Source: Sulfurimonas sp.
Lineage (GTDB): Bacteria > Campylobacterota > Campylobacteria > Campylobacterales > Sulfurimonadaceae
DNA: 64,000 bases
Reading direction: 5' to 3'
NCBI RefSeq assembly: GCF_026196735.1
Contig: NZ_JAPHUF010000007.1
Coordinates: 310,001 to 374,000, forward strand
A program made the position numbers and the translations under genes. Positions 37,698-47,028 of the stretch are shown piece after piece (the stretch's first letter is position 1; every line of letters starts with the position of its first letter). The notes beneath the pieces were generated by a model that ran no database searches, was not told where the DNA came from, and saw nothing but the letters and a program-made list of their open reading frames with translations.

Positions 37698-38502
37698 ACT
37701 TTCGATGCTGTTTATTGCTGCAGCGCTTTTATTTACAACCGGTTGTAGCACCAGAGACAAAAGAGTATATAAAAATTTTGGACAAACTAAAACTTATTCA
37801 GCAGATAAGAGTTCACATAGTCCTTATGTAAATAAAAAAGATTTTTCTCATCCTACAATGAGACCGTATGTGATTAGAGGGATAAGATATTATCCAACAG
37901 TAGTTAATGTCGGTGACGAGTTTAGCGGTAATGCCAGCTGGTATGGTCCAAAGTTTCACGGAAAACTTACTTCCAACGGTGAAAAATACAATATGCATGA
38001 TATGACGGCAGCTCATAAGACTCTGCCTATGAATACTATAGTTAAGGTAACTAATCGCAGAAATGGGAAAAGCACTGTAGTTAGGATAAACGACAGGGGC
38101 CCATTTATCGCAACTAGAATTATAGATTTGTCAAATAAAGCGGCACATAAAATAGATATGGTCGGTGCCGGAACCGCTCCTGTAACTATTGAGATATTAG
38201 GATTTGACTCTAAGGGTAAAAAAAGAATACCTACGAAGAAGCAACTTGACGGTTCTCCTCAACAACAATCTTTAGAAGGATTTGCTCTGCAAATCGCTTC
38301 TTTTACAAGATTTGAAGGCGCGATTGCTACACAACAAAAACATGACGGAACTGATGGTTATAAGACTGTTATTAAAGATATGGAAACTGAGAGAGGCAGA
38401 ATGTTTAAAGTATGGCTAAAAGGCTTTAAGAGTGAGCAAGAGGCTAGAGACTACAAGTCTCTTGGAAATTTTAAACATGCATTTATTGTGAGAGATGATT
38501 AA
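37690..38502 (+). CDS. rlpA: RlpA-type septal lytic transglycosylase lipoprotein
   Basis: 270 residues. Lipobox LLFTTGC with Cys19. The double-psi barrel (about 75-170) has [33 protein letters not shown] and RINDRGPF, including the catalytic Glu/Asp region. The C-terminal SPOR domain (about 192-268) binds denuded septal glycan. It acts on naked glycan strands at division sites, and pairs with the transglycosylase just upstream. Confidence 0.93.
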   Translation: MNKLSMLFIAAALLFTTGCSTRDKRVYKNFGQTKTYSADKSSHSPYVNKKDFSHPTMRPYVIRGIRYYPTVVNVGDEFSGNASWYGPKFHGKLTSNGEKYNMHDMTAAHKTLPMNTIVKVTNRRNGKSTVVRINDRGPFIATRIIDLSNKAAHKIDMVGAGTAPVTIEILGFDSKGKKRIPTKKQLDGSPQQQSLEGFALQIASFTRFEGAIATQQKHDGTDGYKTVIKDMETERGRMFKVWLKGFKSEQEARDYKSLGNFKHAFIVRDD

Positions 38503-38516
38503 TTGAAGAGGCTAAA

Positions 38517-39089
38517 ATGATTACAAAAACAAGAAAAACAAAAGAGACAGATATTACAATTTCACTAGAATTAAACGGCACCGGTAAAAGCAATATAAAT
38601 ACAGGCGTTGGATTTTTAGACCATATGCTAGAAAGTTTTTCAAAACACTCGTTGATTGATATGGATATAGAGTGCAAAGGTGATACGCATATAGATGATC
38701 ATCACAGTGTAGAAGATATTGGTATTGTTCTTGGCTCACTTTTGGCTGAAGCTATTTACCCTGTAAAAAATATGGAAAGATTTGGCTCTGCAAATATAGT
38801 TATGGATGAAGCATGTATCTCTTGTGATTTAGACCTAAGCAATCGTCCATTTTTAGTGTACGAGGTTGATGTTCATGGCAAAGTAGGGCAGTTTGACACA
38901 GAACTAGTCGAAGAGTTCTTTAGAGCTTTTGTTTTAAATGCTTGTATAAGTACGCATATTGTAATGCAAAGAGGAAAAAATAAGCACCATATTATCGAAG
39001 CCGCTTTTAAATCATTGGCTGTTGCTATTCGTCGTGCAACGCAAAAAAATGACAAAGTCGGAATACCAAGTACTAAAGATGTGCTGTGA
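38517..39089 (+). CDS. hisB: Imidazoleglycerol-phosphate dehydratase
   Basis: Histidine biosynthesis, sixth step. 190 residues, monofunctional (no phosphatase domain). Motifs: GVGFLDHMLESFSKHSLIDM, HIDDHHSVEDIGIVLG and NKHHIIEAAFKSLA, which supply the Mn-binding His/Glu residues. The stop overlaps the kdsC start (GTGA). Other his genes are absent from the window. Confidence 0.97.
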   Translation: MITKTRKTKETDITISLELNGTGKSNINTGVGFLDHMLESFSKHSLIDMDIECKGDTHIDDHHSVEDIGIVLGSLLAEAIYPVKNMERFGSANIVMDEACISCDLDLSNRPFLVYEVDVHGKVGQFDTELVEEFFRAFVLNACISTHIVMQRGKNKHHIIEAAFKSLAVAIRRATQKNDKVGIPSTKDVL

Positions 39090-39580
39090 TTAAACTACTT
39101 ATTCTTGATGTAGACGGCTGCATGACTGATGGTGGAGTTGTGTACTCATCAGACGGAGTTGAGAGCAAAACTTTTAATATCAAGGATGGACTTGGTATAA
39201 GTACATGGGTAAAAATGGGTCATCAGGTTGCCATTATCACGGGAAGACAGTCTACTATAGTAAAAAGACGCGCAGATGAACTTGGAATACAGCATATTTT
39301 TCAAGGTATTAAAGATAAAGATAGAGTCTTAAAAGAGCTTTTGGAGTCTCTTAATCTTAAACCTTATGAAGTTGCTGCCATAGGGGATGATTTGAATGAT
39401 TTTAACATGTTAAACCTTGTCGGCAGAAGCTTTACCCCAAACAATGGCGTAAACGCAATTAAAGAGCTTGTAGATACTGTGTTGTCAAAAAATGGCGGAG
39501 ACGGTGCTGTTAGAGAGATGATAGATATTTTAGTCGAAGAAAATGATTTAACAGATAAATTTTTGGCTGTTTGGGCATAG
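39086..39580 (+). CDS. kdsC: 3-deoxy-D-manno-octulosonate 8-phosphate phosphatase KdsC
   Basis: HAD-family phosphatase making KDO for LPS. 164 residues, no cap domain. Motif I LDVDGCMTDGG, motif II IITGRQS, motif III/IV IGDDLNDFNML. Start is GTG at 39086, overlapping the hisB stop. kdsC-lptC-lptA is the order of the LPS gene cluster in other Gram-negatives. Confidence 0.94.
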   Translation: MIKLLILDVDGCMTDGGVVYSSDGVESKTFNIKDGLGISTWVKMGHQVAIITGRQSTIVKRRADELGIQHIFQGIKDKDRVLKELLESLNLKPYEVAAIGDDLNDFNMLNLVGRSFTPNNGVNAIKELVDTVLSKNGGDGAVREMIDILVEENDLTDKFLAVWA

Positions 39581-39581
39581 C

Positions 39582-40103
39582 ATGAATATAAATATTTTTT
39601 TTACTATTGTATCTGCTATTTTGTTACTGATACTTTTTGCATTTAAGCCTTTAGATATCAAGCAGCAAGAGTTTACTGATGTACCTCTGTTTAGTATTAC
39701 ATCTTTTACAATGCATGAGTTGAATCAAGAGGGTTTAATTACTCTTATGAATGGCACCAAGGCAGTAAGATATGAAGATAGGTATACTGTAGATTTTATG
39801 GATTATACAGACAATTCTAAAGAGTATATAGCAAACATGAAATCTAATACCGGCGTGTATAAAGACGAAATCGTTGACTTAAACGGTGATGTAGTATATT
39901 TTAGAGAGGATGGACTGACTTTTGAAACGCAACATGCTGTTTATAATAAAAAAACAACCATAGCTCATGCAGACGGTAAGTATGTTTTATATAGAGGCAA
40001 GAATGTAGTTACGGGAGATAGGCTCCAATACAATAACTCCTTAGAGAGAATAAAATCTAAAAATGTAATAGCAAAATATCAACTTAAAGAGAGTAAAAAA
40101 TGA
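39582..40103 (+). CDS. lptC: LPS transport protein LptC
   Basis: 173 residues: one N-terminal membrane helix (about 5-20) and a periplasmic beta-jellyroll (SITSFTMHELNQEGLITLMN and on), the single-pass partner that hands LPS from LptFGB to LptA. Weakly conserved in sequence; the call rests on topology and on sitting between kdsC and lptA. It overlaps lptA by 4 bases. Confidence 0.82.
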   Translation: MNINIFFTIVSAILLLILFAFKPLDIKQQEFTDVPLFSITSFTMHELNQEGLITLMNGTKAVRYEDRYTVDFMDYTDNSKEYIANMKSNTGVYKDEIVDLNGDVVYFREDGLTFETQHAVYNKKTTIAHADGKYVLYRGKNVVTGDRLQYNNSLERIKSKNVIAKYQLKESKK

Positions 40104-40579
40104 AGTATATAACAATATTAACTGTTTTTTTAGTATTAAATCTATTTAGTGCAGAACTAAAAATTAAAGCAAAAACTTTTAGTGCTGATCAAAAGAGCGG
40201 AGTATCAGTATTTGAGGGTGATGTTAATATAATCAAAAATAACGATGAGTTAAATGCTTCTAAGGTAACTGTTTATACAGACAGCAATCAAGAACCAACA
40301 AAGTTTGTGGCAGAGGGTAGTGCATCGTTTACTATACAGACACTAGATGGCTCAAAATATAAAGGCAAGGCCCAAAAAGTAATATATATGCCAAAAGAAA
40401 AAGAGTATCATTTCTTTAAAAATGTTCAATTGAACCAGATTAATGAAAAAAAAGAAATTCACGGTGAAGAAGTTGTTTTAAAGACTATAGAAGGAAAAGC
40501 GTATGCTAAAGGCGCAGACACAGAGCCTGTGATAATGATTTTTGATATGCCAGAAGAGAACGAAAAGAAGAAAAACTAA
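40100..40579 (+). CDS. lptA: LPS transport periplasmic protein LptA
   Basis: 159 residues with a signal peptide (cleavage near LFSAE) and an OstA-like jellyroll: KTFSADQKSGVSVFEGDVNI, then AEGSASFTIQTLDGSKYKG. Bridges the periplasm for LPS delivery to LptDE. The stop overlaps the engB start by one base. Confidence 0.92.
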   Translation: MKYITILTVFLVLNLFSAELKIKAKTFSADQKSGVSVFEGDVNIIKNNDELNASKVTVYTDSNQEPTKFVAEGSASFTIQTLDGSKYKGKAQKVIYMPKEKEYHFFKNVQLNQINEKKEIHGEEVVLKTIEGKAYAKGADTEPVIMIFDMPEENEKKKN

Positions 40580-41214
40580 TGATTGAAATTGTTGACGCAA
40601 GCTTTGTAACATCTGCTCCAAATATTATGGCTGCACCAGACACCACGGAGCAGAATGAAGTTGTTTTTATGGCTCGCTCAAATGTTGGAAAAAGTTCTTT
40701 GCTAAATGCTCTTACAAACCATAAAGGTTTGGCAAAAGTCTCCTCAACTCCGGGTAAGACAAGACTAATCAACTACTTTGATGTTACTTTTATTGATAGA
40801 GAAAATTCTGAAAAAAGTTTTGCAAAATTTGTTGATTTGCCAGGCTTTGGTTATGCAAAAGTTTCAAAATCAATTAAAAGTGATTGGGAAAAGAACTTAA
40901 CCGACTATATTTCAAAAAGAGCACAAATAAAGATCTTTATACACCTGATAGATTGCAGACATCCATTTTTAGAGATTGACAAATCGGTTAGTGACTTTTT
41001 GCTGGAAAACTCCAATGAAAGTCAATATATTTTGCAAATATTCACAAAGATTGATAAGCTAAACCAAAAAGAACAAAATGCACTGAGAAAAGAATTTCCT
41101 CATGCAATAATGGTTTCAAGTTCAAAAAAGAAAGGCCTGCCAAAAGTACTAAAGATTATTCACGATATTTTAAAAGAGTCAAGTGATTTACAAGAGTGTA
41201 TTGATGAATATTGA
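40579..41214 (+). CDS. engB: Ribosome biogenesis GTPase EngB (YsxC/YihA)
   Basis: 211 residues. G1 ARSNVGKSSLLNAL (about 34-47), G2 Thr in SSTPGKTRLIN, G3 DLPGFGYAKV, G4 TKIDK and G5 SSSKKKG. Needed for large-subunit assembly. It overlaps the acetyltransferase gene by 11 bases. Confidence 0.95.
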   Translation: MIEIVDASFVTSAPNIMAAPDTTEQNEVVFMARSNVGKSSLLNALTNHKGLAKVSSTPGKTRLINYFDVTFIDRENSEKSFAKFVDLPGFGYAKVSKSIKSDWEKNLTDYISKRAQIKIFIHLIDCRHPFLEIDKSVSDFLLENSNESQYILQIFTKIDKLNQKEQNALRKEFPHAIMVSSSKKKGLPKVLKIIHDILKESSDLQECIDEY

Positions 41215-41665
41215 ATTAACAAAGGCAAAACTATCTGATATCCCAATGATGCAAGAATTAGTTCTTCCAGAAGTTGAATCGGGTATAATTCTTGTTAGAT
41301 CTTCAGATGAAATAGCGACTAATATAAGATCATACATATTAGCTAAAGAAGATAATGTACTGGTTGGTTTTTGTGCACTTCATATCCATGCGCCATCATT
41401 GGCTGAAATTAGATCCTTGGTGGTTAAAGAGGATAAAAGAGGCAATGGAATTGGTGAAAAACTTATTGCGCAGGCAATGGATGAGGCTAAAACTCTTGGT
41501 GTTCACAAAGTTCTTAGCCTGACTTATAAACAATCTTTTTTTGAAAAACTGGGTTTTGTTGAAATTCCTAAAGAGTCCCTTCCAGAACATAAAATCTGGG
41601 CTGATTGTATTAAATGTAAACACTTCCCGATATGCAACGAAGTATCCCTTATAAAAATTCTTTAG
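41204..41665 (+). CDS. argA: Short-form N-acetylglutamate synthase (GNAT)
   Basis: 153 residues from the ATG at 41204; an upstream in-frame start at 41183 would overlap engB further. GNAT fold with the acetyl-CoA loop RGNGIGEKLI, and a C-terminal cysteine cluster (DCIKCKHFPICNE) typical of short N-acetylglutamate synthases and related GNATs. First step of arginine synthesis; no other arg genes lie nearby, so the name depends on family resemblance. Confidence 0.75.
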   Translation: MNIELTKAKLSDIPMMQELVLPEVESGIILVRSSDEIATNIRSYILAKEDNVLVGFCALHIHAPSLAEIRSLVVKEDKRGNGIGEKLIAQAMDEAKTLGVHKVLSLTYKQSFFEKLGFVEIPKESLPEHKIWADCIKCKHFPICNEVSLIKIL

Positions 41666-42084
41666 CACCATATATATATGTTGCTTTATATTTAATATAC
41701 ACTGCTTTAAGCGGTATATATCTATTTTTACCGCCGCTATTAGCAGTTTTGTTTATACTCTTTACTAGAGCAATTAAGAATGAAGACAGTATTGGAATCA
41801 TGCTTGTATCTTTGTGTTTAGTGTTTTTTGAAGCAGAAAACGGATATGCATTATTTAGTACTATTATATATTTTAGTATACTTTACAAGTATATAATGCC
41901 AAAAATAAGTCAAAATTTTAGTTGTAACTCTTGTATAAAACTAGCAACGGTACTTTTTGTATATCTTGGTTTTTTTCTTTTTTATTCTATTTTATCCAAT
42001 GTCTTTTTACTTGAGATGCCCAGCATTAACTACTATATTATTTACTATCTTGTAATTGAATTTCTTATATTGAGCATATTGTGA
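41632..42084 (+). CDS. Membrane protein in MreD position
   Basis: 150 residues, about four to five hydrophobic helices (about 15-45, 55-70, 75-92, 105-125, 130-150). It precedes mrdA directly, overlapping it by 4 bases, as MreD does in many bacteria, and has MreD-like size, but sequence similarity to MreD is not evident by eye. It overlaps argA by 34 bases. Confidence 0.5.
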   Translation: MQRSIPYKNSLAPYIYVALYLIYTALSGIYLFLPPLLAVLFILFTRAIKNEDSIGIMLVSLCLVFFEAENGYALFSTIIYFSILYKYIMPKISQNFSCNSCIKLATVLFVYLGFFLFYSILSNVFLLEMPSINYYIIYYLVIEFLILSIL

Positions 42085-43865
42085 AAATTAAATTTATTCT
42101 TTTTTTATTTATATTAACTTGGTTGGCACTGATTGTAAGAGTCTTTTTTCTTTCAGTTGAGTCAAATACTTACTATGAAAAATTATCTTACGATAACACA
42201 ATAAAAATAGAAAAAATTGCTCCCGTAAGGGGTGAAATAGTTGATTTTAAAAACAGACCTATTGCAATAAATAAGCTTGGATTTAAAATACAATTAGCTC
42301 CACATTTGAGATCAAAGAAAAATATAGGTCAGTTTGAAGCTGAAATAGATAACTTGATTAAATTACTACCGCAGCTTGACAGAGAAAAAATCACTAAAAA
42401 CTATATTAAGATGGATTCATATTATAATCATAACTATATTGATATTGTTGGTTTTGTATCGTATGAAGAGATTATGCCGGTATATTCGATGCTTAACTTA
42501 AGAGAAAATTTGAAAATAGTTTCATCTCCAAAAAGATACTATCCTTATGATGGTATTGGAGCTCATTCTATAGGCTATGTTTCTCGTGCTAACAAAAAGG
42601 ATATTAAGGACAATAAGTTATTGGAGCTAATAGGATATACAGGTAAAACAGGTGTTGAGAAATATTATAATACCTACTTGCAGGGGCTTTCAGGAGAAAG
42701 AGAAATAAAAGTTAATGCAAATAACAAAGAAGTAGAAGAGTTGTCAATAACCCCAGCCAAAGAAGATAGAAAATTAACTTTAAATATAGATATTGAGTTA
42801 CAAAAATATATATCATCGATGTTTGATAAAAAGGCTGGTGCTGTTATAGTGATGAGTGTAGACGGTGCTATTTTATCAGCAAGTAGCTTTCCTGAGTATG
42901 ATTTAAATACTTTTGTATCCGGAGTTTCTTATGATACATGGAATAAACTTTCAAACTCTCTTGATAAACCTTTTACCAACAAACTAACCCATGGTTTATA
43001 TCCGCCAGGCTCTATAATTAAAACCGGACTAGGTCTTGTGTATATCACTACAGATGTTAATCAGCACTGGAGTGTTAATTGTCGATCATCAATGCCTCTT
43101 GGAAAAAGAATATTTAGATGTTGGAAAAAGGGTGGCCACGGAAAAACCGGATTAAAAAAAGCTATAAGGGAAAGTTGTGATGACTACTTCTATAAAGGCA
43201 GTATTCAAGTTGGCATAAAAAAAATGAGCGAAGGATTGATTAGGTATGGACTCGGTAGAAAAACAGGAGTGGATTTGCCAAATGAGTTTATCGGCACTGT
43301 TCCGTCTCGTGAGTGGAAAAGAAAAAAATATAATCAGCCATGGTATATAGGTGAAACTGTAAATACTTCTATTGGTCAAGGTGATTTCTTGGTTACTCCG
43401 ATGCAAATGGCGCAGTTTACCGCTTTGATGGCTACATCTAAGCTTCCTCGTCCATATTTTGCTAAGCAGGTTGGCGACATTGAAATTTTGCCAGAAACTC
43501 AAGATGTGTTGAATGACGATGAATTAAAAAAATTACCAATAATACAAAAAGCAATGTACGAAGTTTGTAATTATCCTAGCGGTACTGCTACAAACTATCT
43601 TAGCTCAAAGGTTACTATTGCAGGCAAAACAGGAACAGCACAGGTTGTAGGTATTTTACAAGACATCGAAGATAGAGAGCTAGAGCATGAAATGGAGTAC
43701 TATACTCGCTCTCACGCTTGGTTTTCAACATATGGACCATATAAAAACCCACAGTATGTTGTTTTAGTTTTGGTTGAACATGGTGGACACGGTGGTGCTG
43801 CCGCCGGTAAAATAGTTTCTAACATATACAATAAACTCTTAGAGTTAGAATATATAAAGAAATAA
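42081..43865 (+). CDS. mrdA: Penicillin-binding protein 2
   Basis: Elongation-specific transpeptidase of the rod complex. 594 residues: N-terminal membrane helix (about 5-22), pedestal domain with R1/R2 motifs (PVRGEIVDFKNRPIAIN), then the transpeptidase with SxxK in LYPPGSIIKTGLG (about 312), SCD in RESCDDYFYKG and KTGTA (about 514). Start is GTG. A triplicated hairpin repeat follows the stop. Confidence 0.95.
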   Translation: MKIKFILFLFILTWLALIVRVFFLSVESNTYYEKLSYDNTIKIEKIAPVRGEIVDFKNRPIAINKLGFKIQLAPHLRSKKNIGQFEAEIDNLIKLLPQLDREKITKNYIKMDSYYNHNYIDIVGFVSYEEIMPVYSMLNLRENLKIVSSPKRYYPYDGIGAHSIGYVSRANKKDIKDNKLLELIGYTGKTGVEKYYNTYLQGLSGEREIKVNANNKEVEELSITPAKEDRKLTLNIDIELQKYISSMFDKKAGAVIVMSVDGAILSASSFPEYDLNTFVSGVSYDTWNKLSNSLDKPFTNKLTHGLYPPGSIIKTGLGLVYITTDVNQHWSVNCRSSMPLGKRIFRCWKKGGHGKTGLKKAIRESCDDYFYKGSIQVGIKKMSEGLIRYGLGRKTGVDLPNEFIGTVPSREWKRKKYNQPWYIGETVNTSIGQGDFLVTPMQMAQFTALMATSKLPRPYFAKQVGDIEILPETQDVLNDDELKKLPIIQKAMYEVCNYPSGTATNYLSSKVTIAGKTGTAQVVGILQDIEDRELEHEMEYYTRSHAWFSTYGPYKNPQYVVLVLVEHGGHGGAAAGKIVSNIYNKLLELEYIKK

Positions 43866-43890
43866 TCTACTTATTTAAAACAGATTTTTT

Positions 43891-43993
43891 AAAAAAACTG
43901 AGCTCCAAGAGAGCATTTTCTAAAGAAACTGAGCTCCAAGAGAGCATTTTCTAAAGAAACTGAGCTCCAAGAGAGCATTTTCTAAAGAAACTT
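43891..43993. repeat. 31-bp tandem repeat, three copies, hairpin-forming
   Basis: Three direct copies with a period of 31 bases (ACTGAGCTCC starts at 43897, 43928, 43959), plus a partial fourth (TCTAAAGAAAC). Each contains GCTC-CAAGA-GAGC, a short stem, then ATTTTC, and the palindromic TTTCTAAAGAAA. It fills the gap between the stops of mrdA and the antiporter gene, so it may act as a multiplied terminator for both strands. Confidence 0.9.
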
Positions 43994-43997
43994 CTTG

Positions 43998-44927
43998 TTA
44001 CACAATTGCGTTTTGAATAAAAAGAGCTAATATTATTAGTAAAAATATTGCTCCAGCCTTGTTGTACAGTTTATTTGCCAGTATAAATACAAGTGTTATA
44101 GATGCTGCTACCATAATAAACATGTCAAATTTGGTTGCTATTAAATCGACTGTCAGTGGATTGACAAGAGATGCAGCCCCTAAAACCATAGAGAAATTTG
44201 CTACATTAGAACCGATAATGTTTCCAATACTCATCTCTGCGTTACCTTTTTTTATTGCAACCAAAGATACAACCAGCTCAGGTAATGATGTACCTAAAGC
44301 AATTAAAAATATTCCTATTATCCATTCACTTACACCAAAAGTACGCGCTATGTTTGTACCGCTCTCAACAACAAAACTGGCACCACCGATTGTAAGTACA
44401 AATCCAATAGCCAGAAGTACAATGGTTTTTGTCCACATGAAATTATTTTTAACTAAATCCTCATCTATATCACCTTCTAGATCTTCTCTAGAGTTTGAAA
44501 ATAAGAATATAATATATGAAACCATCAATAGCAAATATAAGGCACCGTCAACTCTGCTGATCTCTCCATCTTGAACCATTATAAAAAAGAATACCAGTGG
44601 AACAATAACCCAAGCACTGTCGAGCGAAAAAAGGTCTCTGTTTGGAGTCATTTTTTTACTTATAAAAAATACAATACCCAGTACCATTGTAATGTTAAAA
44701 ATTACACTACCGACAACATTTGCAACTGCCATCTCACTTTTATTAACTGATGCAGCCATCATGGATGCCGCCATTTCAGGCAGAGATGTACCAAATGCTA
44801 CAAGAGTAGCACCAATAACAAAGTGTGAAATATTAAAGCGAAGAGCAATTCTCTCTGACTCTCTGATTATGAATTCAGCACCAAATATTAGGGCTGACAT
44901 TGCTGCAATAAAAATTATAAAGTCCAT
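43998..44927 (-). CDS. CaCA-family calcium/sodium antiporter
   Basis: 309 residues, about ten membrane helices in two homologous halves. Alpha repeats: IGATLVAFGTSLPEMAASMM near residue 45 and IGIFLIALGTSLPELVVSLV near 208, both with the GTSLPE ion-binding motif. YrbG/YfkE-type inner-membrane cation exchanger. An acidic cytoplasmic loop (SREDLEGDIDED) lies between the halves. Seven bases separate it from ybeY. Confidence 0.94.
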   Translation of the reverse strand: MDFIIFIAAMSALIFGAEFIIRESERIALRFNISHFVIGATLVAFGTSLPEMAASMMAASVNKSEMAVANVVGSVIFNITMVLGIVFFISKKMTPNRDLFSLDSAWVIVPLVFFFIMVQDGEISRVDGALYLLLMVSYIIFLFSNSREDLEGDIDEDLVKNNFMWTKTIVLLAIGFVLTIGGASFVVESGTNIARTFGVSEWIIGIFLIALGTSLPELVVSLVAIKKGNAEMSIGNIIGSNVANFSMVLGAASLVNPLTVDLIATKFDMFIMVAASITLVFILANKLYNKAGAIFLLIILALFIQNAIV

Positions 44928-44934
44928 TAAAATT

Positions 44935-45354
44935 CTATCCTTGTGTTCTTACTATTAAACTTTTTGGTAGCTTGAATTTTTCGATAAGCTCTTCTTCTTT
45001 TTTTCTCATTTGGCCATTGTCGACTTCATGATCAAATCCTAAGAGGTGTAATATACCATGTATAAAAAGCAGAGCTAGCTCATCATCTGTTTTATGATTT
45101 AATTCTTTTGCTTTACTTGTGACATGTGAAGATGATATTACAATACTTCCAAGAGGACTCATGGGCATCTCTTCGTACGGAAAACTTAGTACATCAGTAT
45201 CTTTGTCTATGCCTCTGTGAGCCTTGTTTATCTCTCTTATCTCTTCATTGCTTGTAATAATTAGTTCTATTTCTTTTTTTGTTAGTGCTTGAGCTATAGT
45301 CTCTAACATATCTATATCAACATTCAATAAAGTTCTATTATCCAATTCAATCAT
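44935..45354 (-). CDS. ybeY: Endoribonuclease YbeY
   Basis: 139 residues, rRNA maturation and ribosome quality control. Metal site HGILHLLGFDH near residue 110, preceded by DTDVLSFPYEEMP. Probably transcribed with the antiporter gene downstream. Confidence 0.95.
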   Translation of the reverse strand: MIELDNRTLLNVDIDMLETIAQALTKKEIELIITSNEEIREINKAHRGIDKDTDVLSFPYEEMPMSPLGSIVISSSHVTSKAKELNHKTDDELALLFIHGILHLLGFDHEVDNGQMRKKEEELIEKFKLPKSLIVRTQG

Positions 45355-45434
45355 AAGTGGAATTATATCTAAAGAGGCTTATTATTTGCAGATACACATG
45401 AAAATATGTGTGTTTTAAAAAGTTTTGGCAAAAA

Positions 45435-45620
45435 TTAACTCATAATATCTACACTATTGCCAACACCGGTTTTTTGTGCCACATTTTTTTGCTGTGTGTC
45501 TTGAGATTCTTTCTCTATGCCTTCTAATACTTTTAATACTTGCTGTTCTTGAACTTCTGCAGCTTTTTTCATTACATCTACTTGAGCAGAAACTGAACCA
45601 GTGCCAGATGATACATCCAT
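45435..45620 (-). CDS. YjfB-like putative motility protein
   Basis: 61 residues, helical, with a Gly/Ser-rich start (MDVSSGTGSVSAQVDVMKKA) and EVQEQQVLKVLEGIEKE, matching the small YjfB family linked to motility. AAAAAAGG lies before the ATG and a TATAAT at 45655-45650 (minus strand). The cellular role of the family is poorly known. Confidence 0.7.
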   Translation of the reverse strand: MDVSSGTGSVSAQVDVMKKAAEVQEQQVLKVLEGIEKESQDTQQKNVAQKTGVGNSVDIMS

Positions 45621-45649
45621 AACATATCCTTTTTTCTGTATATGGACAC

Positions 45650-45655
45650 ATTATA
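45650..45655 (-). promoter_or_regulatory. -10 element of the YjfB-like gene
   Basis: TATAAT on the minus strand, 30 bases before the ATG, in the divergent region shared with queC. Confidence 0.45.
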
Positions 45656-45704
45656 ATCCTTGTTTCTTTCAATAAAGATTAAAAATTTATGTTAAAATCT
45701 TATT

Positions 45705-46379
45705 ATGGATATTAAGAATAAAAAAGCTGTATGCGTCATGAGTGGTGGTATGGACTCAACACTCAGCGCATATATGATGAAAAATAGCGGATATGAAATA
45801 GTTGCTGTACATTTTAATTATGACCAAAGAACACAGAATAAAGAATTGGAATGTTTTCATAAAATATGTGATACATTGGGTGTGATAAATAAATATGTAC
45901 TAGATTTGGTTTTTTTTAAACAACTAGGTGCTTCAGCATTAACTGACAAAAACATAGAAGTGCCAACGGAGGGTTTAAAAGATGGTGTACCTCTAACATA
46001 TGTACCATTTAGAAACGGAATATTCCTTAGTATGGCAGCAGCTATAGCAGAAAAAGAGGGTGCTGAGGCTATTAGTATAGGCGTAGTCGAAGAAGATAGC
46101 AGCGGTTATCCAGATTGCACAGAAGAATACATCAAGAGTATGCAGAGCAGTATAAATCTCGGTACAAAAGATGAAACAAACATAGAGATAAAAATGCCTT
46201 TGGTGCATCTGCAAAAATCTCAGATTGTGCAAAAAGCGTTAGAACTTGAAGTTCCACTCTCTCTTACTTGGAGTTGTTACAAGAACGAGGATGAGGCTTG
46301 TGGCATGTGTGATAGTTGTCGTTTACGATTAAATGGCTTTAAAATAGCGGGTGTAGATGATCCAATCAACTATAAATGA
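45705..46379 (+). CDS. queC: 7-cyano-7-deazaguanine synthase
   Basis: Makes preQ0 for queuosine. 224 residues: PP-loop [12 protein letters not shown] near residue 13, VHFNYDQR, and the C-terminal zinc site ([19 protein letters not shown]). Overlaps the next gene by 23 bases. Confidence 0.96.
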   Translation: MDIKNKKAVCVMSGGMDSTLSAYMMKNSGYEIVAVHFNYDQRTQNKELECFHKICDTLGVINKYVLDLVFFKQLGASALTDKNIEVPTEGLKDGVPLTYVPFRNGIFLSMAAAIAEKEGAEAISIGVVEEDSSGYPDCTEEYIKSMQSSINLGTKDETNIEIKMPLVHLQKSQIVQKALELEVPLSLTWSCYKNEDEACGMCDSCRLRLNGFKIAGVDDPINYK

Positions 46380-47028
46380 GATAAGTTTTAATAACTTGCA
46401 AATTAAGCATATCTGTAAACCAAAGCTAAAAAACAGTTATATAAGTGTTAGTAAAAGTGGCGAGATAACTCTAAAAACATCTAGGGTCTCAAATAAGTAT
46501 ATACATGAATTGCTTACGCAAAAGGATTTGTGGATAAGAAAACAGCTTCTACATGTCAAACAAAATCCACCGTTTAAGATGAATTTAGAAGATGAAGTTT
46601 TACTATTTGGAGAGGTTTACAGTGTTGATATTGATGAAGCAAAAGAGCTAAGAGAGTATTTAGCTAAAGTAAAAATACCAAATGAACGCAATATACTAAA
46701 GTGTTATGACATTTTTTATAAATCCTACGCCAATAAATATTTGATTCCAAGGGTTGAGTATTTTTCAAATATTATGAATCTAAACTATAGTGAGATAAAA
46801 TTTAGAAAGATGAAGAGTAGATGGGGTAGCTGCAGTTCAAAAGGTGTAATCACTTTAAATACACAGTTAATAAAAATAGATAAAGAGCTGATAGACTACA
46901 TCATAGTCCATGAATTGGCGCATTTAACACACATGAATCATTCAAAAAAGTTTCATAATTTAGTTGAATCATACATTTCAAATCACAAAGAGTTAAATCA
47001 GAGACTAAAAGCTATTTACCTTCTTTGA
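46357..47028 (+). CDS. YgjP-like (DUF45) M48-type metal-dependent hydrolase
   Basis: 223 residues. Catalytic [16 protein letters not shown] near residue 188 and the preceding [14 protein letters not shown] are the family signature. Predicted cytoplasmic zinc hydrolase; substrates are not known. The start lies inside queC. It converges on the glycosidase gene with a 17-base overlap. Confidence 0.9.
   Translation: MIQSTINEISFNNLQIKHICKPKLKNSYISVSKSGEITLKTSRVSNKYIHELLTQKDLWIRKQLLHVKQNPPFKMNLEDEVLLFGEVYSVDIDEAKELREYLAKVKIPNERNILKCYDIFYKSYANKYLIPRVEYFSNIMNLNYSEIKFRKMKSRWGSCSSKGVITLNTQLIKIDKELIDYIIVHELAHLTHMNHSKKFHNLVESYISNHKELNQRLKAIYLL

Noticed and set aside
43891..43993. Possible CRISPR array
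   Set aside because: The 31-bp units are directly adjacent without spacers and there are no cas genes.
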